From: CAYIHX01 sp964363305
GTDB taxonomy: Bacteria; Bdellovibrionota; UBA1018
DNA: 64,000 nucleotides
Direction: 5' to 3'
Assembly: GCA_964363305.1 (NCBI GenBank)
Contig: CAYIHX010000001.1
Coordinates: 1 to 64,000 of the forward strand
A program made the position numbers and the translations under genes. Positions 17,119 through 24,354 of this stretch are shown here, one piece after another (the first letter of the stretch is position 1; the number at the start of each line of letters is the position of its first letter). A model generated the notes under the pieces. That model saw only the letters and a program-made list of their open reading frames with translations. It ran no database searches and was not told the origin of the DNA.

Positions 17119-18137
17119 TGTCTGCCCGCCTTCAGGGCTTTCACGACCGCGTTATGCATGGAGGCGAGGTCGAGGTTCGAGCTTTGGTTCAAGACCGAGC
17201 CGCTCCTGGACGGCAGGATGCTTGCTTCGAGGAGTGGTGCGGATGCGCCACCGGGAGCCGAAGATGAGCTGCTCACCTTTACACCGTCATACAAGAAGCC
17301 GGACTGCATCGCCGTCAAAGAGGGGATGCTGGTCACCGAGGGGATGGCGCCGTTCAATAGATAGAGTTGAAAAAGTCCGTCGCTTTCGAGCGGGGTTCCC
17401 GAGCGAATTCGGTTGGCGACGCTGACGAGGTGCTCCCGGCACTGAATGGCGATGCCGGTCCGGGGAGAAAAGGAATCGATGGAAGACGAAACATAAAGAT
17501 CCGAGGTCATGGTTCCGTTTTCATAGAACCAAAGAGTCACGTATTCCTGGGTAAGTACTTGGCAGCCGTTGCTGATTTCAGAAACGAGGGACGGGCCGAT
17601 GGGCTGGCCAGCCGAGAAGGCTGTCGTGCGAGGCTGCTGCTCGCAGGTTTCGGTGCCGCGGCTGTCGGTTGTACATTTTCTGATCACCTGTGAGTAAGTT
17701 CCGTCGGGGGATGCCGGGCCCTCGTAAGGCACGAACTCGCTAAATGGAATGACGTAGGATTGGCTGGTGGTGGAGCCTGAAAGGTTGATGCTCAATTGGC
17801 TGCTGGCGGCGTCGCTGTTCACTTCGACCTGGTTGAGATTGGCGGAGGAGAAGAGGGGCGCGAGGATCTCGGCGGGGACGAGGACTTGTTCTGAGAAGTC
17901 TGAGCCCGAGGCGGACAAGTAGCTTTCCGCTGAGGAGAGTTGATAGAGCCCTTGTGAGGCTTCAAAGGTAAAATCCGCGGGCTCCGGAGGATTTTGGCAG
18001 GCGCCGATCACGGAGGCGGCGAGGAAGGCGGAGGCAGTGACGACAGTGGATTTTAATGGGCGTTGGAGGTTCCTATTGAGATAACTCCTTAAAGTTGACG
18101 CGAAAGGTACAGCAAAAGGGAGGCCTGCACAAGGCAA
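17115..18137 (-). CDS. Lipoprotein of unknown function, uncertain start
   Basis: The reading frame encodes a lipoprotein: VVTASAFLAASVIGAC is a signal peptide with lipobox VIGAC, followed by NPPEPADFTFEAS and a ~300-residue Ser/Thr-rich chain ending VVKALKAGRQ. No known domain. The start is odd: a good Shine-Dalgarno (AAGGAG on the minus strand near 18090) is not followed by an ATG, GTG or TTG at normal spacing in this frame; the only standard start is TTG 18137, upstream of it. The palindromic AACGCA motif at 18138-18153 lies immediately before. Either a rare start codon is used or the reading contains a small error. Confidence 0.6.
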   Translation of the reverse strand: MPCAGLPFAVPFASTLRSYLNRNLQRPLKSTVVTASAFLAASVIGACQNPPEPADFTFEASQGLYQLSSAESYLSASGSDFSEQVLVPAEILAPLFSSANLNQVEVNSDAASSQLSINLSGSTTSQSYVIPFSEFVPYEGPASPDGTYSQVIRKCTTDSRGTETCEQQPRTTAFSAGQPIGPSLVSEISNGCQVLTQEYVTLWFYENGTMTSDLYVSSSIDSFSPRTGIAIQCREHLVSVANRIRSGTPLESDGLFQLYLLNGAIPSVTSIPSLTAMQSGFLYDGVKVSSSSSAPGGASAPLLEASILPSRSGSVLNQSSNLDLASMHNAVVKALKAGRQ

Positions 18138-18153
18138 AATAACGCACTGCGTT
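18138..18153. promoter_or_regulatory. Palindromic AATAACGCA motif, site 1
   Basis: AACGCACTGCGTT is a near-perfect palindrome (AACGCA-C-TGCGTT) upstream of the lipoprotein gene 17115-18137. It is the most symmetric of six intergenic copies of the motif in the window, each placed upstream of, or between, gene starts that mostly encode exported proteins. Confidence 0.45.
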
Positions 18154-18279
18154 GTTTTTAGCGAAGAACCAAGGGTATCATCTTTTTCCCTGTGTTTTCC
18201 TAGCTGTAGAAAGAGTTACCTGGCCTATGTACTGGGAGGAAATTAAATACCCAACAACAGTGTATTTACCATCGCCCCA

Positions 18280-18525
18280 TCACTCCGTCTTCGGAGCCTT
18301 CAGGTTCTCTTCGAGGATCTTGCGCTTGTCGGCCGTGTTCTCATGGCGTGATTCGGCCAGCATTTCCTCGATGGCGCGAAGCTCGTCTTCCAGCTCCCAT
18401 TTAGCGAGGAGGCTCATGGCGATTTCCTCGTGATTATCCGCAGCCTTCACGCTCTCATGCACCCTGAGCTTATGGCGGATGCCCAACGATCGACGAAGCA
18501 ATTCGAGTTTACGCGCCTTATCCAT
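18280..18525 (-). CDS. Small charged helical protein
   Basis: An 81-residue protein, MDKARKLELLRRSLGIRHK at the start, highly charged and likely all-helical (LLAKWELEDELRAIEEMLAE). ATG 18525 is chosen because the 35 in-frame residues upstream overlap the promoter region of the divergent START gene and look unstructured. Function unknown; an intracellular coiled-coil protein is the most that can be said. The 140 bp downstream are AT-rich and hold nothing I recognise. Confidence 0.5.
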   Translation of the reverse strand: MDKARKLELLRRSLGIRHKLRVHESVKAADNHEEIAMSLLAKWELEDELRAIEEMLAESRHENTADKRKILEENLKAPKTE

Positions 18526-18573
18526 AGATCTTTTTATGGTAGCGCCGCTCGGGGGGGTGTGTAAATCAAAGGT

Positions 18574-19467
18574 ATGAGAACTTTTCTCCTGACGGTGATT
18601 TTGCTTTGTGCTGGCACCGGGTGCTCGCACCAGCCGCTTCCAAACGAAAGCGACGACCCATTGGCGGAGGCGCCGCCAACGGCCGGTCTCCTTTCAGAGG
18701 GGGTTTCTGATGAGGCGACGCCGGCGCATCAGTCGGCTCCTGCGCGGGATGCGGAAGACCCCGAGGTCAAGCAGCAAGAGGGTAGCGCCCCCATCACTGA
18801 CATGGTGAGGACCGGCGGCGTCGCGATGACCGATACAGAAGCCTGGGAAGAGTATGGCTTCGAAGATGGCATCCGCGTGTGGAGAAAAGAAGTCGAAGGA
18901 AGTCCGATCGTGGCGTTTCGAGGGGAGGCCATCGTGGAGGCCTCGATTCCAAAGATCGCGGCGGTATTAGCCGATGCCCAAAGGCGCGGCGAGTGGATCG
19001 CCGATGCCAAAGAGGCGAAGGATATTCGTCAGTTTTCTCCAATCGATCGCATCGAGTACAATCGGACGGGCACTCCGTGGCCCCTGCTGGATCGGGACTT
19101 CGTCTATCGAACCACGGTCGAGGCGGATCGGGTGAAGCGCGTGCTGAGGGTTTTCATCCGCTCGGTTGAAGATGAGCGGATGCCGGCTCGAAGCGGCATC
19201 GTGCGAGGCGAGCTGATGCATTCGTCTTACCTGCTGACCGAGGCGGGCGATGGTACGCGCGTGCGGGTGGAGATTCATGCCGATCCCAAGGGCGCCGTCC
19301 CGAAATGGGCGGTCAATCTCGTGCAAAAGGGATGGCCGAAAGCCACGCTGGAAGGCCTGCGACGGCAGGTGGCGAAGCCGGATGTTTTTGAAGATGCCAC
19401 GCTGCGCGCTTATTTTGATCAGGGTCTGAAGCCCGATTGGGCTACGCAATCGGCTCAGAAAAAATAA
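18574..19467 (+). CDS. START-domain lipoprotein
   Basis: A 297-residue lipoprotein (signal peptide ending CAGTGC) with a ~60-residue Pro/Glu-rich linker and a START/SRPBCC lipid-binding domain: EEYGFEDGIRVWRKEVEGS, VEASIPKIAAVLADAQRRGEW and TPWPLLDRDFVYR are classic StAR-like segments. It probably binds a hydrophobic ligand at the envelope. The ORF is compact and well preserved, with a solitary position. Ligand unknown. Confidence 0.82.
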   Translation: MRTFLLTVILLCAGTGCSHQPLPNESDDPLAEAPPTAGLLSEGVSDEATPAHQSAPARDAEDPEVKQQEGSAPITDMVRTGGVAMTDTEAWEEYGFEDGIRVWRKEVEGSPIVAFRGEAIVEASIPKIAAVLADAQRRGEWIADAKEAKDIRQFSPIDRIEYNRTGTPWPLLDRDFVYRTTVEADRVKRVLRVFIRSVEDERMPARSGIVRGELMHSSYLLTEAGDGTRVRVEIHADPKGAVPKWAVNLVQKGWPKATLEGLRRQVAKPDVFEDATLRAYFDQGLKPDWATQSAQKK

Positions 19468-19474
19468 TCGATCA

Positions 19475-21559
19475 TCAAAAGAAGCGTGAAAGCTCGGAAT
19501 CAAGAAGCTCTTGGATCGATCCCGGTCGTTCCAAATAGGGAATGGCGAATGAAACGGCGCGAAGGTCATCGCCAGGTGCGACGCTTTCACTGAGCCAGGG
19601 GAGGAGCGATTCTCCCGCGTATTGAGTCATCATGAAGGTGTTGGCGTTGGGTCTCTGGTAGCGAAACTCATTCTGGGCTCGACTCCAGGCGTAGGCCCAT
19701 TCGCTCAATCGAGGCTCGGCTCGTCCAGTCGGGCCCCGAGGTGGAAAAGTGGAATACCAGGCCGCCTGCCGCGCAATGACGGCGGCCACGTTGTCTACCC
19801 AGGGGGCCCCGTCTGTCGAATGGTTTGCAAGATTTTTGAGGATGAGCGCGCGAAAGGCCCAGGCGCGCACCGGTGCGGCGTCCTCGGTTGGGCAGCTCTC
19901 GTTGAGAACCAAATCGCCCGTGCCGGGAATGAGCTCACCGGAGGATTGCCACTTTTGCCAGGTCGAGGGTGCGAGACAGTTCTGTACCTGAGCGCGCTGG
20001 GGAGGGAGCGCTGTCACCGACTCTCGAAACGCGCGAAGAAAGTGCTGCCCGAGCTCCTGCTGGGTTCGATGCCAAGCGGGCGCCGCGCGTCGATTTTGCA
20101 GACCATATTGGAGATGAGCTCGGTAGACCGGAAGGATGCGCAGAAAATCCTTGAGGCGCAGGCCTTCGTGCAGGCCTCGATTTCGCTGATTGCCGTCGGC
20201 TGCGCTCCCTTCGAAAAAATGGCGCCACCGTTCCGCCATCCTCGCCGAGGCGAAATCTTCACGGCTTTGGGCGATCATCGTCTGGAGCCAGGTTTCGCAA
20301 GAGGCGCTGCTGCCTTCGTTGCAGTCCGTTTCCCAGTCCTCGAGGCCAGGGGTGGCGTTGTTCATTTCATCGCGGCTGTCGAGTCCGGCTTTCACCCAGC
20401 TTTCTGGCGTCTGGCTGGCAAAGATGGCCGTCCAGGTTTTTCGAATGGCTTGGTGATAAGCGGGGAGGGAGACGCGGAGGCGGCGGCCTGATCGCAGTAA
20501 TTCCACGAAGAGTTCTTGGAGTCGCTGAGTTTGGAGGGCGATGGTTTTCTGATCGTCGGCGGTGGCGGGTTGAAAACCGTTCCAGGTGAGAACCTGATGG
20601 TGAGTCTTCTCGTACGCGACCTGAAGGAGCAGATGCCCGAGGAAGTAGATCTCGTCCGGCGCGAGCGTATTGTGCCCGCGTATGCTTTGGACCAGATCAG
20701 GTTGGATCGCGAGGAAGGCGTTGGCGCGCTCCCTCCGTGAGCCGAGGACTTGAATGAGTCTCCACTCGCGTGAGCCCAGATGGATGCGATCGGCCCCGTT
20801 CGCTCGGAGCGAAGCCTGGATGCTTCGAGTCGCTGACGAGAGGTAGTTTCTTCGGCAGGTCTGAAGTCCTGATTGCGCCGCCAGCCAGCTTCGGAGCATG
20901 GGGTCGGACGGAGTGGTGCGTTGATCGGGGCATGCTAAATGGATCTGAAGAAAACGCGCGGCCCACCAGAAGGCCGCCGCGCTTTCGATGAGCGGTTCGT
21001 GCTCAGGGGACGAAAGGATGGAGTGCGTGGTTTCAAGGGTCTGGTGGATCAGGCGATTGAGGGCGCTGATGAGCGCGGGATCCGCCGTGAGTTGAGCGTC
21101 GAAGCTTGCTGGGGTGAAGTCGTCGGCACGAGGAAGGCGAGAGAAGCGGTTCCAGTAGTCCTGGAGAGTTTTTGCGCGGTTTGAAAGCACGGCCCATGCG
21201 GCAGTCGCCGCGCGGCGCTGGTCGACCCGAACCTCCGCGCTTGGCCCGCCGATGGAGAGGAGAAGCTCCATGCGGGTTCGAACGTCTTCGGCCACCGCTT
21301 CCGGAGAGCTTCCACCGTTGAAGATCCGGGCTGATGTGGGGCACGCCGAATCAGTTGCCGGCATTCCGCAGTAGTCACGCCGTCCAGAAGGCTCGAGCAC
21401 GAATTCGACGGTTTGGGCCAGCGTGCGCTGGGGCGGCACGGCGGCAAAATTGCGAATGCCGGAGGCGGGGAGGAAGCAGAGGAGTCCGCTCACGCCCCAA
21501 AAGGTCAAGGCAGCTACCGTCAAAATTTTGAATCGACGCTCGGGCGACGGGTTCCTCAT
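19475..21559 (-). CDS. Large secreted protein of unknown function
   Basis: A 694-residue exported protein. I place the start at ATG 21559 since MRNPSPERRFKILTVAALTF begins a normal signal peptide; in-frame starts at 21616 and 21661 would run through the shared regulatory motif at 21598-21611. The mature chain is Arg/Ala/Trp-rich and mainly helical with several Cys pairs, for example CHEG-free segments such as DWETDCNEGSSASCETW. No domain recognised. It is divergent from the phospholipase C-like gene and convergent with the START gene. Confidence 0.6.
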   Translation of the reverse strand: MRNPSPERRFKILTVAALTFWGVSGLLCFLPASGIRNFAAVPPQRTLAQTVEFVLEPSGRRDYCGMPATDSACPTSARIFNGGSSPEAVAEDVRTRMELLLSIGGPSAEVRVDQRRAATAAWAVLSNRAKTLQDYWNRFSRLPRADDFTPASFDAQLTADPALISALNRLIHQTLETTHSILSSPEHEPLIESAAAFWWAARFLQIHLACPDQRTTPSDPMLRSWLAAQSGLQTCRRNYLSSATRSIQASLRANGADRIHLGSREWRLIQVLGSRRERANAFLAIQPDLVQSIRGHNTLAPDEIYFLGHLLLQVAYEKTHHQVLTWNGFQPATADDQKTIALQTQRLQELFVELLRSGRRLRVSLPAYHQAIRKTWTAIFASQTPESWVKAGLDSRDEMNNATPGLEDWETDCNEGSSASCETWLQTMIAQSREDFASARMAERWRHFFEGSAADGNQRNRGLHEGLRLKDFLRILPVYRAHLQYGLQNRRAAPAWHRTQQELGQHFLRAFRESVTALPPQRAQVQNCLAPSTWQKWQSSGELIPGTGDLVLNESCPTEDAAPVRAWAFRALILKNLANHSTDGAPWVDNVAAVIARQAAWYSTFPPRGPTGRAEPRLSEWAYAWSRAQNEFRYQRPNANTFMMTQYAGESLLPWLSESVAPGDDLRAVSFAIPYLERPGSIQELLDSELSRFF

Positions 21560-21597
21560 CTGAGGACTGATCGGCGAAATGGGCCGAGAAGATAACG

Positions 21598-21611
21598 AAT
21601 AACGCAGTGCA
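21598..21611. promoter_or_regulatory. AATAACGCA motif, site 2
   Basis: AATAACGCAGTGCA lies between the divergent starts of the secreted genes 19475-21559 and 21653-22966, about 40 bp from each. The symmetric placement suggests a shared operator or promoter element for both. It matches the motif at 50577 over 12 of 14 positions or more. Confidence 0.45.
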
Positions 21612-21652
21612 TCCATATGGACGCCATTTGGGGTCAGTGCTACTCCTGGCGC

Positions 21653-22966
21653 GTGCCACATTTTCGCCTGTGCCTTTTAATTCTTGTACTTCTCTGCGCT
21701 GCGCCTTCGAAGGTTTTTGCCTTCACGATGTATGGTCACGATCAGATCACCCGTCATGCTTGGGAATGGGCGGCGGATCATCCGGAGACGTTTCCTTTTT
21801 TTCAACGTTGGATCTCATCGATCGACTCCGTTGAGAGAAAGGAAGCCGAAGAGCTGCTCGCCCGCAGCGTGGCAGACGTCGACATGATTCCAGATGTCTA
21901 CGGAAAAGTTGTCGGCTATGGAGCGGTGACCGGAGGAAAGCAGGGCAATCAATTCGCGATGCTCACCACCTTTTTCCACTACGTCATTATCGATCGGCCA
22001 GGAAAGAAGTGGAATTACGACGGTTTTTCTTATCGAACCGTCTGGGGAGGCGGCTTTGACCAACTGCTCGCGCTTCCTTTTACGCGGCTTTATGCCGATC
22101 TTTCTCCGGCGTTCGGGGGGCAGCTGCCTCTGCCTCAACGGGATCAACATGGTCATGTGCATGGTCGTGGATTGGGAGAATACTTTCTCGGCTTCAAGGG
22201 AACTCACGATCAATGGAGGTCCATGTATCGAGCAAAAAATGCTCACCTCAATGCGGTGATGCCTCCGGCTTATGTTCCGGCCGAGCTCGCTTGGCGCGAA
22301 TTTTTAGCCTCACCGATCGCGGAGGCGAGCTCGGAAGAAAGTTGGGAGGTTTCGGTTCCCTACGTCAACGGCCTGCTCTCGGGTGCTTCGTTCGCCCGAC
22401 ATTTTCAATCGGGTCATGTGCGGGGACTTCCGGTGCGTTTTGATCGGCTGGGAATGACGCTGCACCTGGCGCAAGATATGGCGGTTCCGCATCACGCGCA
22501 CGGCACGGTTGATTATTGCCATGATGAGTTCGAGAACGCCGCTGATCGACTCCTGTGTGGCGTGGCTCCCCGGCCTTCGGTTTACGACTCTTTTTTAGCG
22601 GGTTCTCAGCCTCGCGATCCGCAGCTTTGTCGCGCCGGTTTGAACGGAGCGAAGATCGAGGCGGCTCTCCTGGTCCTCGGTGCGCGGCATCGAGAGGCTG
22701 ATACTTTGGAAGATATTTTTGTCGCGCAGGCGAAGGCGTCGGGCCGTTGGTTCTGGGGCGACCCCATTCGCTCGGTCGATCGAATCGGCACTCAGCTCCC
22801 GAACGGCTATCTCCTGACGGCTGATCGCTGTGACCCGATTTTGCGGGTGCGGATGGTCGAGGAGCAATTGAGTGAGCAGTTGCATCAGGCCGTCGGCATC
22901 ACGGCGTATTTACTGGAACGCGCGGCTCGGGCTCAGCTTGAGAAATCGGCTGAGGAACTGCAATAG
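21653..22966 (+). CDS. Secreted zinc phospholipase C / P1 nuclease-like protein
   Basis: About 437 residues if started at GTG 21653 (HFRLCLLILVLLCAAPSKVFA signal peptide); ATG 21617 would add 12 residues. The mature chain begins FTMYGHDQITRHAWEWA and contains GMTLHLAQDMAVPHHAHG, which fits the bacterial phospholipase C pattern HxxxDxxxPxH in the all-helical PLC/P1 nuclease fold. Such enzymes use three zinc ions to hydrolyse phosphate esters of lipids or nucleic acids. The C-terminal end overlaps the convergent histidine kinase gene by 68 bp. Substrate not predictable. Confidence 0.7.
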   Translation: MPHFRLCLLILVLLCAAPSKVFAFTMYGHDQITRHAWEWAADHPETFPFFQRWISSIDSVERKEAEELLARSVADVDMIPDVYGKVVGYGAVTGGKQGNQFAMLTTFFHYVIIDRPGKKWNYDGFSYRTVWGGGFDQLLALPFTRLYADLSPAFGGQLPLPQRDQHGHVHGRGLGEYFLGFKGTHDQWRSMYRAKNAHLNAVMPPAYVPAELAWREFLASPIAEASSEESWEVSVPYVNGLLSGASFARHFQSGHVRGLPVRFDRLGMTLHLAQDMAVPHHAHGTVDYCHDEFENAADRLLCGVAPRPSVYDSFLAGSQPRDPQLCRAGLNGAKIEAALLVLGARHREADTLEDIFVAQAKASGRWFWGDPIRSVDRIGTQLPNGYLLTADRCDPILRVRMVEEQLSEQLHQAVGITAYLLERAARAQLEKSAEELQ

Positions 22967-24263
22967 GCTGGAAGCGCGTGCGCTTTTTGCCCCTTTTTTT
23001 ATCTGACATTTTGGACGCGGTCGGTAAGGTGAGGCGAAACCGTGTCGGGTTTCTCGTAGAGGTCACGCGGAGGGTGCCTTGGGCGGCTTCGGCTGCGGCT
23101 CGTGCGAGGGTGAGCCCCAGACCGGCTCCCTTTCCCGGCTTCTTGTTGGTGAAGAAAGGGTCGAATACGCGACTGTCTTGGTTCTCGGGTAATCCACAGC
23201 CCCAGTCGCTGATGTCGATATGAATTTGGTTCGACCCCCGAAGATTTTCTGAAATTTGGATTTCGATAATTCTCTGGGCGGGCGATCGCTCTGAGTCTTC
23301 GTACGCGTCCAGGGCGTTCGAGATCATGGGAAAGAGGACCTGGGCCACAGCCTGAAGGGGAAGAAGGGAGTGAGACGAGGCTCCCGTTAATTTGATTTGC
23401 ACCTCCGCCAATCTGAGTCGGTCGCGATACTGGCTCTCAATGAGGTCAATCGCCGAGGCAAGGGGGAGGGCGTGATCCTTTCTTCGAAAGGCTTTTTCGT
23501 CGCCGAGAACGCGCAGCGATTGCGTGATGCCGGTGGCTCGAGTGATGCCCTTGATCGCTTTGTTGAGAACTTCAGCGGAAGTGGCGTCCCGGAAGAACTT
23601 GTTTTCGCTGAGAACTTGAAGGGCCATGTGCACGATGGCGAGAGGGTTGTTGAGCTCGTGAGCCAAGCCAGCGGCGATGGTTCCCAGGAGGGCGGTGTGA
23701 GATTTCTGGATCAGGGCTGTTCGCATGTCTCCGAGTTCTTCCAACAGGGAGAGGCGATTGAAACCCGTGAAAAGGGACCAGAGGAGGAGAAGTTGGAGTC
23801 CCATCACGTAACTGAGTGTCGGAAACCCCTCGGGGGCCGAGGAAAAGAGGAGACTGAAGTTAGCGAGAGAGATGGCGAGTGACGAGGCGAGCATCGTCAA
23901 CCGGGTGGTGGCGCTGAAAATGAGCATGGTGCCGAACGTGACGAGGTAGCCCCCGAATGCATACGCGGGGTCGAAGCCGGAGAGGGAGACCGTGAGCAGC
24001 GATTGGATGGCGCTTGAAGTGAGGGCGATGGAGAGAACGAGTCCGTCATGGGCGACGAGCGCGGGGATGAAGGTTGCGCCCCAGAGGGCGAAGAGGAGGA
24101 GGATCTCCAGGCCATAGCTGAGGAAGGGGAGTGTCGGGGCCAGACTTGCGGGAGCATGAAGGACGATGGTCAGAGGGATGTAGAGCAGGGCTCCGACGAG
24201 GATCAAGAAACGGCGATGACCGAGGGTCATGAGGCTATGAAAATCAATCGGTTTCCGCATCAT
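22899..24263 (-). CDS. Membrane-bound sensor histidine kinase, orphan
   Basis: A 454-residue kinase built like the one at 2961-4319: about six membrane helices in residues 15-170, then HisKA with AAGLAHELNNPLAIVHM (phospho-acceptor His 202), then an ATPase domain with DISDWGCGLPENQDS (G1), FDPFFTNKKPGKGAGLGLTL (F/G2). A basic Pro-rich tail (KKRGKKRTRFQPIAVPQP) follows. No response regulator is adjacent. It lies downstream of acnA on the same strand with 91 bp between, so co-expression is possible but not compelling. Confidence 0.9.
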   Translation of the reverse strand: MMRKPIDFHSLMTLGHRRFLILVGALLYIPLTIVLHAPASLAPTLPFLSYGLEILLLFALWGATFIPALVAHDGLVLSIALTSSAIQSLLTVSLSGFDPAYAFGGYLVTFGTMLIFSATTRLTMLASSLAISLANFSLLFSSAPEGFPTLSYVMGLQLLLLWSLFTGFNRLSLLEELGDMRTALIQKSHTALLGTIAAGLAHELNNPLAIVHMALQVLSENKFFRDATSAEVLNKAIKGITRATGITQSLRVLGDEKAFRRKDHALPLASAIDLIESQYRDRLRLAEVQIKLTGASSHSLLPLQAVAQVLFPMISNALDAYEDSERSPAQRIIEIQISENLRGSNQIHIDISDWGCGLPENQDSRVFDPFFTNKKPGKGAGLGLTLARAAAEAAQGTLRVTSTRNPTRFRLTLPTASKMSDKKRGKKRTRFQPIAVPQPISQAEPEPRVPVNTP

Positions 24264-24354
24264 CCCCCCTCCAGAGTATATCGGTAGGTGGGGTCGATTT
24301 AGTTACGTCAAAAAGATGATGATTTTTACAAGTTGTCGCTTCTGACTCTTCGGT

